A stretch of 64,000 nucleotides of DNA from Diadema setosum (GCA_033980235.1 CM067067.1:10293401-10357400); one strand, 5' to 3'. Positions 49,501 to 61,841 are shown, counted from the first letter of the stretch. The notes: a model not told the origin generated them from the letters alone. Numbers and translations: made by a program.

Positions 49501-50928
49501 AAACCTTCTTTGCTATCATTTGCTGTAAATTGGTTATAAGGTACTCACATAGTGGCAATCTGAAGCAGAAACAGATCTCATCCATAGGCAAGAGGAATGC
49601 AAGGCAGTTTACGCTTTTACATTTACAGCAATCCATGCAATGCCATGTGTGCGTTTTGTTTGTCTGAGTCATGGTATTCAAATATTATACGCTTACATAC
49701 AAGATAGATAAAGAAAACCAAGCTACGATACGCCATTAGCCCGTTAGATGCAATGATTCTCTGCACAGTCTCGATACAAGGTATGCCTGGTTCCCGTAGG
49801 CGATGGATAAAAGAACAGCGTCTTTAACACTACCTGCGCCAGGGATCTTTTGAAAGTGAGCACAACCCTGCGGGATCTCCTGTGCCAAATGGCACTCTGG
49901 GCACGAAAAAGATTAAGAGTCTTCAAGATATCAATGGCGGAAGAACGGTAAGAGAGTATTACTGTATAGTATAAACAACACCTTTGCCATGTTTGCAGGC
50001 GAACTGAAAACTCATACCTCAGTACAGATATCGTCGGTATTGATTCCAAATGTTGCTGTAAATACAACACACGCAGATGTGAATGGTTTCTTTAAACATA
50101 TAGAAGCCCCATCAGTGGCAATAAAAATCCCCCTTTTACTCCCCCTCCCCCTTAAAAGATCAAGAAATATGATGAACATGAATGGATAGGGTCTCTTACC
50201 GAGCCAACCAACCGTGGCGCGCTTCGGTAGCGCAGAACCAATTTCGGTTAATCAATATTCGACACAGCCAATTTCGAAAAAAGGGTGATACAAGCGCGAC
50301 AGAGCTCACGGCGGTACATTACAGAAAGCCCCACACAGTGCGCCGACACCCGCAACTAATGTACGTGATTTGGCCATGTGGGAGAAGTAAATCCGAAGTC
50401 ACATACAGCACAAAAAATGGTAATCACATTTGGCGCTTTACCTACATCATTTCGCATTGACAACGGACTGACCGATGCACCAGGGACTAAGTAACGTTTC
50501 GAGTAGATACACTGTAGAGATGGAATGATTTCATTAGAATCGATCATAACAAAATATCATGTTCATTCCCTCTCTCAAAACATTTCGGAAATAAGATTCT
50601 ATGAACATGCATTTCTAGTCTGTCCTGTGAAAGGCAGCTCTGCGCTTTCTACAAATTAGAAAATTTTGAAATTTGGATGATATTTCAGTCGTGTCACATT
50701 ACTTTATCCTTTGCGCTGCCCCACCCCCTCCCCCACCATCCTATATTTCTCTCTCTCCCTCCCTCTGCACAGCGCCGGTCTAGCGGGCCCAATTGACACT
50801 TCTTCCTGGTGGAGGCAACATTTTGTGCCCAATCATCTATCATGCTTGTAGGGATGTAGTGTACCTACTGTTCACATGCTGCATTTTGTCAGATATTTCG
50901 TCAGTGAGCGCTGCTTGATTTTGGAAGA
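49501..50928. other. Unique DNA, no gene supported
   Basis: C-rich patches at 50135-50155 and 50720-50770. Open frames of 108 codons (49744-50070, minus) and 92 codons (50182-50460, plus) are unrecognised. Confidence 0.5.
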
Positions 50929-51234
50929 ATGGAAGAGATGAGAAAGAGAGAGAGAGAGAGAGAGGGTGCAGAAAAAAAACTGACAAGGGAGACAGTGGGA
51001 GTTTGTGGCGGGTTCTTGGTTGGACGCATTAAGCGAGTGGCAGCGGAAAGAAGTGGCGACTTTGTCATTGTGCAAGGAAGTCAAGCGGCACTGAGTGGGG
51101 AGCGGAGTATCACCATCATCCGAAACAGAGAGTTTAATGGAGACATCGCCCAAATGACATCCTTTATTGCGCCTGCCTCGATCCCGACGTCCAATTGGCT
51201 AAGAGCAGGAAGCATTTTCTCATTTCTCATGTGA
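50929..51234 (+). other. Open frame of 101 codons, unrecognised
   Basis: Starts at an ATG, runs through a GAGAGA repeat (Glu-Arg residues) and then 70 codons of balanced composition. The opposite strand is open across the same DNA, and no domain or splice context is evident. I list it only because the second half is less repetitive than other frames here. Most likely chance. Confidence 0.12.
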
Positions 51235-51821
51235 CGCTCTCATTAAAAAAAGAAAAAGAAATGAGAAAGAAGAAGAAGACGACGATGAAGAGAGAAAGAA
51301 AATCAGGCTCCCCGCATGATTTACAGGACAGGGGAAAGAAGGAAACTCATAGACATAATGGATTTCTGTCGAGCTCGGCGGGGGATGTAACATGACCAAT
51401 ACCACACAATAACTGCTGCGAGGCAAGTTTGGAATATGGAAACATACCGGGTGGAATACCTGAAGCCATGCACTCCTCCCGTTTCCATGGTGATGGAAAA
51501 CACACATTGATAGCAAGATACGAGCGCATCCGGCGCATCTCTTGTCATCGTGATCCTCTCTTAACGTCTGGCTAGAATTACGCCACAGTGATGATTTCTG
51601 AAAAATGTATAGTTCATGTGAATATAGTACCAGAAGAGTAGAACTAAGCAAGCCGAGATGTTGAATTATGATTCGTGTTTTCTCCATGAACCGCGCTCTT
51701 TTGAGAGAACAAAGCTAGTCTGACTAGGAATACGCCAAGACGTTAATGTCCATTACGGAAGTTCACTTTGCCTGGTGATGTAATTATATTGTAAAGTATT
51801 CATAGACCTTGCCATAAAAGA
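51235..51821. other. Unique DNA with an AG-rich patch
   Basis: An AAG/GAA-rich purine stretch at 51244-51303 accounts for the serine run in the 155-codon minus-strand open frame (51220-51687). No gene is called. Confidence 0.5.
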
Positions 51822-51847
51822 CCCCCCCCCCCAAAAAAAAAAAAAAA
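51822..51847. repeat. C11-A15 homopolymer junction
   Basis: Eleven C run directly into 15 A. This is the reverse complement of the T-to-G junctions elsewhere. AAAC repeats follow to about 51872. Confidence 0.92.
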
Positions 51848-52194
51848 CAAACAAAACAAAACAAAACAAAAAAGATCAAACAAACACGCTCAAGTCAAGA
51901 TTGTCGTGACTGTCGCTCGTGCAGTAACACATCTTTAACCTTCATCTTGTTTATCTAAAGGTAAAACTAGGGTTCAGGACCTGATATTATCACGATTTTT
52001 CAGAATCAGACTTTATCTAGTGAAGTCTAACACGAAGAAGTCTATGGGTAGGCATGCGAAATGCATAGGTATAGGTCTCTTGGTGTGAAGGAGTGTGCGT
52101 AATGTGTGCGTTTAGGGGTACGGGGTAAAATTTCCAGGGCAAACACCAAACTACAAAGCTTAGATATTTTCAAAATGGAGGGGGTGGTAGGCAA
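51848..52194. other. Unique DNA
   Basis: Nothing recognised after the AAAC tail. Confidence 0.55.
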
Positions 52195-52290
52195 CAAGAG
52201 GCGGGGTAATGAAATGGTTAAGACGAGCTTTCCATGCAAGGAAGCTGGGATTCAGTATTGATCTTATCAAAGGGTGGAGACTGAAAGCTA
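52195..52290 (+). mobile_element. Possible SINE head, very decayed
   Basis: GGGGTAATGAAATGGTTAAG (52203) is A-box-like. CTGGGATTCAGTATTG at 52245 sits where a B box would be but has lost the consensus. No body or tail can be delimited. Confidence 0.3.
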
Positions 52291-53644
52291 AATCGCGCTT
52301 CAAGCGTTCATTAACCCAACAACCTCTCTTTCGTTTGAACCGATCCGACAAATAATTCAATTCGGCGCGTCTGTATCGGTTCTCCAGTGTGCGCCAGATC
52401 AGTGTGCAGCCACGAAGATCCCAGGGCATTAAACCAGTATTGCTTCCACGCGATATACATTATTCCACAGGCACTTTCTATTGTTAGTTTTTGAAGTTAG
52501 TTCCGCAGACACGTCTCTCATTTGTACATAATTAGGCACCTCAACTGGGCACCGGTAGGGGATTTCGCTAATTAGCTATTCAGGGGACGGACGCTGGGAC
52601 GCGGAGAGGAATACGCTGTATATCTCGCCGTCTCCAGCCCGAAGGAGAAGCTACCCTCACGATCCATTGCTTTCCTCCAGAGCTTTCGCCCGATCAATCA
52701 TCGAAACGTGTAACACGTGGCCGAGATATATACAAATTTAATGCCCCGCCGAATAGATTCTGCTTGCGGGCAGTGGCGGAAAAACACGCTCCCCGACAGC
52801 AGCAGGCCCAGTGATGTGTTGGCGTCTCTCCCTTTGCTTTGCGTCCCATTACACCGTCCTCAACAGCAGGAAGGGAATTCATCACCGTGTTCGTCCACCC
52901 GCTTCTCCGCCAGCGTCACTTAGGAATCCAAACCGCATTAATTCTCTGCACTTAAGGTGCATTTAAGGTGTCTCAATTTGCCACGAAAATGTTCCTGGCC
53001 ATTTTTCGCCCCTTCTTTCGCCGGCGATAAAACATGTTTATGGTCTAAATGCCTTCTTGTGTGGGCAAACCGCAAGTCTAAAGGTGCTTCTCTTGTCCCA
53101 TCTCTCTTTCCCTCTCTCACGAAAGAAACGAAGTATAAAGTGTACATTCCAAAGAGGATAATGGCACGGTTGGTAAGTTATATGTCTTATCCATTTTTCC
53201 TCCTTTACGCCTACTATGAATCTGATTTTCAGATTATATCCAGAACGACGACGGAAAAAAAAAATGCACTGACGCACCAGTATGTTCATATCTAATGTAG
53301 ACAGCTATCATCCAAAAGGAGGCTCGCGTGTGTGTTTAATGAAGACAGGCTAAATAACTGAGACAAAAATCTTGAAAATTGTGTCGCAAAGGACGTTGCC
53401 ATATATACGAAGGATGAAGCATAAGCATATGAATAATGCAATATAATTCATGAAGTCATAGATGCAAAGAAAAGGGATGTATTCGCTTGTAAATGCAAAT
53501 GTCATATTTTACTATATATTATTTTTGTTGGAAATGAAATAAAATGAAATGAAGTGAAATGAAATTCTAATTAATGACATAATATTATCAGAAGACTGTA
53601 ATGCATATATCTCATTGTCTCGATGAAACAACGCAGTGATCATG
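52291..53644. other. Unique DNA, GC-richer at 52.5-53.0 kb
   Basis: The block 52540-53000 is free of simple repeats and contains GCTAATTAGCTATT (52568), a homeodomain-type core. Open frames on both strands are unrecognised. The AT-rich remainder has GAAAT repeats at about 53533-53565. Confidence 0.45.
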
Positions 53645-53840
53645 ACTATCATTGCTGTGGACGAGACTTTTGTGTTGAAAAAGAAGGGCCTCAGTTCAAA
53701 CCCTGCCCGGTGAGTTCATCCTTGCACAGTAGGGTGTTTACTCAAATTGTCCTATGTATAAACGTACACTTGTCAATTCTGGGATAACATCGATTTGCAG
53801 TGCTTTAAAAATAAACAAACAAATAATAAACAACAAACTT
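53645..53840 (+). mobile_element. Probable tRNA-derived SINE with A-rich tail
   Basis: The B-box-like CAGTTCAAACCCTG lies at 53692-53705. The A-box region (TGCTGTGGACGAGAC near 53654) is poor. The segment ends in an A-rich tail (AAAAATAAACAAACAAATAA from about 53807), as expected of a retroposed element. A companion A box this weak keeps confidence moderate. Confidence 0.45.
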
Positions 53841-54410
53841 AAAGGAACAAAAGAACATCCATCAAAACCACTCGGAGTATTGAAGGGACTACCCTTAGTG
53901 AATGATACATTAATCTTAGTACCCGGTAATCTTATCTTGATCATTACTATCATCACTATTATCCCCATTATGATGTCCTGTAAAAATCTGGTTCACAAAG
54001 CTGCTGTGAGATTACAAAGGAAAACACTTTTAGAATATTGTAAGAATTAGTAAGGATATCCTTTCATTTCTATTTCTTTTTATAGAAGAGAGAATTGAAA
54101 AAAAAAATAGAGTAAGAATTCCAGAAAATCCTTCTTTCTGTTTATAACACTTCAAATGAAGTGGTAAATTCGCAGTAGTAAGAAAAAATTTTCATTGTGT
54201 GTTGTGTGTATGTGTGTGTTTGTGTGTACGTATGAGAATGTCTTTGCGTAGATGTCTGTCTATCTGTCTGTTGTCCAACATGCCAAATCGCACAATTAAA
54301 GCTGGTCAGGTACGTAGTGGGAAACTGCTTCTCATGATTTGATCAGGCGTTGGAGCATCCGCTGGAGTAGATACCCCAGTGTGGGGTAAACAAAGGACAT
54401 GACGCGGACT
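53841..54410. other. AT-rich unique DNA
   Basis: An imperfect GT patch at about 54195-54225. Nothing else. Confidence 0.55.
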
Positions 54411-54452
54411 GGGGGAGGGAGGGTGAAGGGGGAGAGGCGGGGCGGGGCGGCG
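54411..54452 (+). other. G-quadruplex-prone GC-rich tract
   Basis: GGGGGAGGGAGGGTGAAGGG followed by GGGGCGGGGCGG: at least four closely spaced G tracts, then two more. Confidence 0.85.
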
Positions 54453-55270
54453 AGAGCAGCGGGAATGGGAGCAATCTAATAACGCGGGATCCGATATGAT
54501 AGTGAACAAAACAAACAAACCAATACATCGCCATTTTTTTTTTGCCTTTCCCCGTTTGACAACTCAATGACGCCACTTTCTGCAGGATTAGCACCCCACT
54601 AGGCCAGTATCCGTTGGAGAGGTGTGGATTAATGCGTGCCCCCTTTGTGCCTGCTACCTATATTTCCATTGTGTCTGTGTTTCATACAGTACTGTGTTGG
54701 TATATTAAAGCATCCACTCTGTATCTATTTTGTGAGGGGAAAAAAAGAGCTTCTCATCTTCCTCTTGCTTATGTCCCCCCCCCCCCCCCCTCACTCCCAC
54801 TCTTAGTCACTCCCCGTTGCTTCCAAATGTCCTTTGAGAATTACGATGGACCATAAACCCGTAGTTTCAACGTCGTATTACTTCGCATCGCCTGATGGAT
54901 ACGGGATTAAAGGACACTTACAAAAATGTGGTGGGGTAAATCAGATGGCAGTTTGTTTTTGTTTTTTGTTTTTGTTTTTAAGCAAAATCACAGCTTAGCA
55001 ACGCTAATACAGAGTAGTTGTTAAAGTAACAAGACATTAAAGGAAAAGTATGTATTATGGAGGGGTTTTCTCCGCACCACATATTCAGTGGATTTTTGCA
55101 TGGGCGTCTTTGGCCGTAATGCAGCGCTAAAACTTCAAACGCGTATGGATACAAGGCTGCCGGAGGCGCTGATCTGGGCATAAACATGACAACGGAGCAC
55201 TAAGGTGTCTTATAATATAAAAGTGGTATTCTTGTTAAATTGAGATTTTTTCGTTTGTTTTGATGACACA
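54453..55270. other. Unique DNA with C15 run
   Basis: A C run at about 54776-54790 inside a short open frame. A T/G-rich patch at 54953-54980. No gene. Confidence 0.5.
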
Positions 55271-55310
55271 CTGACACACACACACACACACACACATAGG
55301 GAGAGAGAGA
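55271..55310. repeat. CA then GA microsatellites
   Basis: (CA)13 followed by TAGG and a short (GA)5. Confidence 0.94.
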
Positions 55311-55628
55311 AACGTTCTCGCTTCAAAATCTGACTCTCTCTAGAACCTCACACACAAAGGTCCATGCATCCATTATACGACCAGCAGAAAATTAGAGGAT
55401 TATGGGTAGATGAGAGCTTTCCACTTCGCACAATTCAAGCATTATCTCGCAGATGTGATCATTACGAAATACTCCATCATAAATAATACTTGAGTCACTA
55501 TTCAAATTGCCCGAATTCTACAAACTACATAAAGCAAAGCCTTTCTAAATTCAAAATCCATTTCCCAAAGTATATAGGATCAATTTCTTCGCTTCCTGGA
55601 TTACTTGTAATGATGAATCTGATATATA
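55311..55628. other. Unique AT-rich DNA
   Basis: Nothing recognised. Confidence 0.6.
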
Positions 55629-55681
55629 TGTTTGTGCGTGCGTGTGTGTGTGTGCGTGTGCACACGCGCGCGTGTGTGCGA
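55629..55681. repeat. GT / CG alternating tract with internal palindrome
   Basis: GT repeats with CG steps around GCGTGTGCACACGC, a perfect palindrome, followed by GCGCGTGTGTGCG. Alternating purine-pyrimidine throughout. Confidence 0.93.
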
Positions 55682-58033
55682 GCTTAGTATAAAGAAAAAA
55701 TTCATGATTATTCTCTTCCTATTGTACAGGAGTGGCTTCAAACGCATTTCTTGACTTTTTTAATTTCTTGACTTAAAAAAAAAGGTAATATCAACCACTG
55801 TGATAATGTTACGTAATATCTCTTGAGATTTAGCAGGATGGTGAAATGGATTAAGAAGACAAACAACCAATGAACACTGACATAGAACCAGGAAGAAATA
55901 AGTACCGGTATCTCATTTCCCTGTTTCGTGTACCGTTTAGAAGACACGAATAAGAAAATTACGTGGGTTATTAACATACTCTGGTATACCCTTTAATACG
56001 GGTTTTGGCTCCGCTGGCCTGGTTTTTATGTGTCTCATTTAGCTCATTATCGTTACCTGTACACTGCAGGAGGCGTCATTATTACTGCAATATTCCAAGA
56101 GTTGGTGGTTTGTTCTCGGCAAACAAGAGTACTTGGAGTAAACTGAATTTGGCAACAGCTAAAGTCATGGCCGTGACGAGAGGAAAAATGCCGTGTTATT
56201 ATACGGAGCTGAGTTATATCAACTTCTGAGTCCAATCTATAGCGATCAATTCCTTTCGACGGTGTCGAATTTATGTATTTTATATTACCAGAGTGTTTGA
56301 TCTTTCTTCCTGCTATCCTTTTCCCTTGATGTGAAAAGTATATAGAAGTGTGTACAAGCTCTCGTTTTTGAAGAACGTGTGGGGAATAACAATTGATACG
56401 TAATAGTATAGGTATCGAACGGGTCAGAGGTATTTGTTTGCACGTATCCAATGTCAGAAAATGTGATTTTTTAGGTTATTTTCGGTAATCTTATAACTTG
56501 CGCGACCAATAATTATCTACATCAGGCCTAAAACACGACGTTTTCTTGTCTGCATGCGTCCTTCACGTGACGGACAAGGCAGAATTCCCAGGTTGTGGTA
56601 GGTCAGAAATGCGTGTCTTGCTTCGTAAGACGACTCTTATTGGATCAAATTGGCCGTCAGCGGCTATTCTGATATCTGGTAATGCCAAAATCGTTTGCAC
56701 TGCTGGGAACGCGGTGGTGGGAAATGATCGGCAGTATTTTTCTCTCGTTATTTTTTTTTATTTTTATTTATTTTTTGCTGTGCTTATCATTTCGTAGCTG
56801 AAGAAGATTTATTTCAGTTCATTCAGACAAAAACAGCAATACATTTTCATTATAACAAATGCAAAAATCACAGTGGAAAATACTGTGAAACAAAGACTAC
56901 TGCTATCTTCTTACAAGCAAATTTCCTCAATACCTATTCACTTCGCATGTCTAAAGTCACTGTACAATAAATTTTGTCTTTGACAGAGAAAGTTGCAGGA
57001 GTAGAGTAGAGTTTTCCTTTACCACATTTCAAAACAATCTACTGTTAGCTTGAAGTACAATTTCGTTAATGCCTATGACTGAAATGATTTCATGAAACGA
57101 AAATAGCAAAAACCAGTATATGCAGACAAGATTGAGGTCTTAAAATGGAAATGAGGACGACCTACTTTTCAATTCTAGCTTTCCACTTGTGCTTCCTAAG
57201 CGTTATAGATCAAATTTAAAAGGCTCATCGAAGAATACTAAAGCTCCACAAAAGAAAATTGTATTACGTTGTGACACGGATCACGAACGGATCTAGCACT
57301 TGTTAAGATGTATAATGTCTTTATATTCATCCATAAGATAAGTTTGACTCATGTTTTGGCATCTATTGTTTTTGATTTGTCTTTTTTTGGGAATACTTTG
57401 CTGCAAAGCACTAGACACGGCTTACGGGTAATATCTGTGAGTCTCCTTGCTTTATTAAGATCACGCGGACATAGAGAAAGAAGAACAAAAAGGAACGGAA
57501 CTGTAAGCCGCTCTCAGAGAGTCAATATTAATGTATAGATGTGATGTCGTGTGATGAAAAAAAAAGTGTCAGGAAATTAAGAGAGGGCGCCAAGTCGGGA
57601 CTGGTCTGATCTTCTTGTGGCCCCAAGGGTGGATCTTTAGTATTATCACCATTGCCTGCTGTACGACGCGAGACTATTAATATTTGCCATGCAACTAATA
57701 AAATCAGACTCGTTTCTTCTTCTTTTTTTTTTTGTTGTTGTTTGTGTGACAGTCGATGAAAGCAGGAAGAATCAAAACAAAAAAGAAAACTGTTTGACAT
57801 TGCTCTGCCCTCTTTGAAACTTTCCAGTGATGTTCTCATGAACAGACTCTATACAACGGGAATTATCAAAATGACACAGAAACCTTTTTTCCCCTTTAAC
57901 CTTAATACATTCTTTCATACTTCTGATACAAAATAAACTATCACGAACACTCACACGAATATTTCACTCGAAATCATTACTGGCATCTCCTAGCTGAATC
58001 ACTTTTGTTGTAATGACCTTTTTTTTAATTTGC
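55682..58033. other. AT-rich unique DNA, no gene supported
   Basis: The 132-codon minus-strand open frame at 56053-56451 is the longest non-repetitive frame in the window. It has no recognisable domain and an ordinary AT-rich composition. T runs near 56751 and 57720. Confidence 0.5.
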
Positions 58034-59067
58034 TGGAATATAAATCATATTCCAGGAGCATTGTTTGGCATAGTTTTTCGAGGAGGTTATGGAATTTCCA
58101 AGGCTTCGTCTTGGGTCTAATAGTAATTTAAAATTTCCCGCAATACATGAATTAGAATTTCAAGCTCTTCCGAAGGAACATGCTGTATCTTCCCGACCAC
58201 GCCAGTAACACATTATCACACACACATCGATACCTTTATTGTCAAATCAACCTATTGGCTTCTCTCTTGATGCATGACACAAAAAACACCCTAGTATTTG
58301 GTTCTCGAGTCACGATACGTGGGATTCGTCTTTTGTGTTTCATATCATTTGTTTTAATTGTGAGATAAGTAACGCAAATTGTGATATATTTCATTTACTT
58401 TACTTTACTTTTTAATTTCCAGCAAATAGTATGCGCAATTATTATCATATTATAAACTTTCAGAAGCTCAACATTATCATAATGATTTTGAAAACAAAAT
58501 AGGCCTATTTCAAATATCTACGTATGTACGCGAATCGTCGAGTAATAAGGTATAGCACACGTTTTAAGTAAGTCATATAACGTTGTATTACACAATAGGT
58601 ATTTAGGTAAAGCTATTGGTAACAAAACACAAGAAATTAACACCCATGATTCTTATAATCATAGTGATAATAACAATGATAATGATAACAATAATGATAA
58701 CAAGAACAATACTACCATTGATACTAATGATAAGATCATAATAATGAACAGTTTTTGAATAGCCCATTACAAAATATACCAATGCGCTTCTTCCATTCAT
58801 ACAATTTTGTAGATACACCTGCTCTTTATTTTTAAATTGGCTTCAGCGGGAGTCATTTACCAGTATGAATCTATACATTCTTTTTTTTTCAATATTTGTA
58901 AATGTACTGAAAATCTATTCCGAAATATGTCAAATGCCCCGATTCATCAATCAACAAACAGTTATTAACAGTTATGATGTTCATGTAAAAAGATACAATG
59001 TACTGTGATATGCTCGTAGAGTATAAGAGTCTTCTTCTTATTTCGCACACAACACACGCACACACGC
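58034..59067. repeat. Dispersed repeat, copy 2, with internal extra sequence
   Basis: Matches 40853-41521 in the same order and orientation. The left block is 58034 to about 58395 and the right block about 58793-59067. Between them lie roughly 400 bp absent from copy 1. The left edge GGAATATAAATCATATTCC is a perfect 7-bp-stem hairpin that is decayed in copy 1. The extra segment is AT-rich with ATAATGATAA-type repeats at 58660-58745. Confidence 0.8.
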
Positions 59068-60360
59068 ATTGTATATATTTATTTCTTCATTGTGCATGTC
59101 AGAGATAATATAAGGAAAACTCAAAGGCAGAACAACATATGCCGCTATTCTTTTGAATTTCGAACTTACTACGTGCACAAGCTGCTTATCATTCAAAAGA
59201 GCAGGACATATTCCACGGAGTGGAAATTTATAGCCCAATGCCGCGGCGCACAACACCACGACACCGTGACACTGTTCCAGTTCTCTCGAGACGTTCCGTA
59301 ACATATATCGTGCACGGAGAGAAAGAGGCCACGGAAGGAAGGAAACGGGAGGAGTGTCTGTAGACCCGGAGATGCTGGAAGAAGGTAATTACACGACATT
59401 AACGGAGTGTTTTCTTCAACTCCGATTTCTCCGCGCTGCCTTTGAGAAAATATACAAGCATCACGCCCCGCCCGTGCAGAGATCCGGCTGGTAATCGAAG
59501 AGAGGTAATCCTATAAATTACGGCCCATCCACTGCTCACCGTCCTAACATGATGGTTCGGCCGCAACATCATCGACACATTATATGGAACACTTCGCCCT
59601 AGCCCCCATCCTCATGCCTAATAACCCCCCCTCCCCCTCTCTACTATTCCACTCTGGTTTGGTCCGCATTATTGTATGAGCGTGTGTAATCATCGGAACG
59701 TTATCCGATTTCAGGGATTCATGCTTCGAGCGGCGCTCTTGGTGCGTATTCTTCGCGCCTTACTTTAACGTGTTTGATGGCATTTCGTGAGCTCGAAAAG
59801 AGGCCTCGGGACGAAATGAGAGACGGCGCAGAATGGTGTACGCTAGGGACGTGTTTCTAGAGCTCCTTTGCAAAGGTGTGTTGTGCTTGCTTGTTAACAA
59901 GTACATTATGGCGAAATACGAGATTTTCTTGTTAAACACAGGAGGAAAAAAAAACCTGTTAGCATTACTAAGAGGAATATGAAGACAGGAGATGGATTTT
60001 TGGAGAGTCATGTGTCAAAAAATGAAGAGGGAAAAATCCCCCGGTATATAATGCTGGTATTTTCTTCATGATATTCACTGGAAATAAAAAAACCTGGAGA
60101 GGGATAAGATGCTAAATCGTGGAAAATGCCTCCGCCGCCACACTTTTTTCTTTACCTGCAGGGCATCTCTCCGAGACCGAATGAGAGCATGTGGGACCTA
60201 ACTAGAATTTAAAACGGGGATAGAATCACACTGAAGAGACCCTCCTACAGTGGAGGATGGCGATAAGTGAATACCATTCTCTTAAAAAGATACTCTATCC
60301 CGAGGTTGCCTCCTCAGGCCTGTGTGCGCATTGCTGAGGAAACTGAAATACTACACTACC

Positions 60361-60365
<5 letters not shown>
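59068..60365. other. Unique DNA, complex at 59.2-59.8 kb
   Basis: The 59200-59800 stretch is repeat-free and GC-richer than its surroundings, so it could be regulatory. No gene is supported on either strand. Confidence 0.45.
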
Positions 60366-60403
<38 letters not shown>

Positions 60404-60416
60404 GGGGGGGGGGGGG
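60366..60416. repeat. T37-G14 homopolymer junction
   Basis: Thirty-seven T run directly into 14 G. It is the longest junction of this type in the window. Confidence 0.96.
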
Positions 60417-61581
60417 TAGGGTTTTTGCTATTTTTTAAAGGCAATAATCCAATCTAGTATCGCTATGGTTCTCTCTTTACCCGGCCCATGAATACATGCA
60501 TTTAAATTGAAGATCACCCCACTTTTTGGTAAGTGCAGCACATACCTTATTAACACTTTAAAGTATCTGGCAATCGTGCTCCTCATGGGCACGTACATTT
60601 CCTCTTACCCCTCCCTCCCTCTCTTCCCACCCCACCCCACTTCACCATGTCCCCTGGCACAAAATGATGTAACATCTCTAAAAGAAGACACTGATACATT
60701 TTCTGTAGTGCCACTTGCGGTTACAACAGAATTACGGGGGCTTACGGTTACTAATATAAAGCATGTTTTTTATGAATACAATTCGTCATGCACACCAATG
60801 ACGCCTGATTGTGTATACCGGCTCTCCCTTCATTAGTATTACCACCTACGGATATTTACGTTTGTTATTATATGATGGTATCTCTCATTATAAAATATGA
60901 AGTGAGTTGACTTCGAATAGGCCTTTAGGAGCTGAGTTCTGCCAAAAACCTGCAGTTTCTGATTGTACATTTCAACTGTGTCTGATCTCTGGTATTGACG
61001 AATATCATGAATACCGTAGGCAATCGTTACGATTTAAGCAAGATCTTGAGTGCTCCGACGTCGGAAATGATAAAATAATATAATGAAATAATCTACATAA
61101 CAAGAAGCAAATATCAAAGTGATTAAAGAATCACGCATTCTCGTAAAATCACCACTTGCATTATGATCGTTGACTTTTCGTCTAATAACCTGCAAAAAGA
61201 AACCCCCAACTTTGTGACGTTCACTATCAAAACATATATCGCGTCATCACCTCTTAAAATCCGCCAAGACATAAAAAAATAATAATAATCGGGTATACTG
61301 ATCTGTATTGTCCATCACGTAAAACGTAAAAAAAAAAATTGTCAACATCAATGGTCTGACCATACTTTCCTTCGATATTTTTATTTGCTTTCTAATTGGA
61401 AATACCATGACCATGTCTTCTTGTCAACTTGGTTTTGAGATGGTTATTCTCTCGCACGTATAGCACCTATCATCTCAGTAGAGAAAGTTTGATGGGCATG
61501 ATGCTTTGCGTAGCGGCCTTGAGAGCCACTCGAAATGAACAATAACCGTCCGCAGATAAAGCGGCTTTATAGAACTTTAGC
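60417..61581. other. AT-rich unique DNA
   Basis: A 109-codon open frame at 60507-60836 is unrecognised. Short A runs near 61275 and 61330. Confidence 0.5.
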
Positions 61582-61583
61582 AG

Positions 61584-61841
61584 CATTTGAATAAATGGCA
61601 AGTCTGCGACATAGAAGACTATTATCGCGACACGGACGATCGGTCAAAAAATGTTTTCACCCCGGAACGAAGATGGTTTTCTGCTGATGGACATGAACGG
61701 ATGGGTTCTGAAATGTCAGTGACATATACTTCGTATCCCGGCCAAGTGGTAGATTTCGACATGCATCAACAGTGGTTGATTGATACGCCTGATAGGGAAG
61801 GGGCTGTATATGCCTACTATGTGCCAAAATTAGACCACTGA
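61584..61841 (+). CDS. Candidate terminal exon or small ORF, unknown product
   Basis: An 85-codon plus-strand frame that ends at TGA after KLDH. Its composition is protein-like: rich in Asp, Glu, Tyr and Trp, without homopolymers (for example WQVCDIEDYYRDTD and WLIDTPDREGAVYAYYV). It has no ATG at its head. The first codons follow TTTAGCAG, which could be a 3' splice site, so it reads best as a last exon. No polyadenylation signal (AATAAA) is seen close downstream. I recognise no family. A chance frame is still the likelier single explanation. Confidence 0.25.
   Translation, partial: HLNKWQVCDIEDYYRDTDDRSKNVFTPERRWFSADGHERMGSEMSVTYTSYPGQVVDFDMHQQWLIDTPDREGAVYAYYVPKLDH

Noticed and set aside
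51220..51687. 155-codon minus-strand open frame
   Set aside because: Its end is a translated AG/CT tract (poly-Ser and Phe), and the rest is unrecognised.
56053..56451. 132-codon minus-strand open frame, longest without simple repeats
   Set aside because: No recognised domain, an AT-rich codon pattern and no supporting neighbours.
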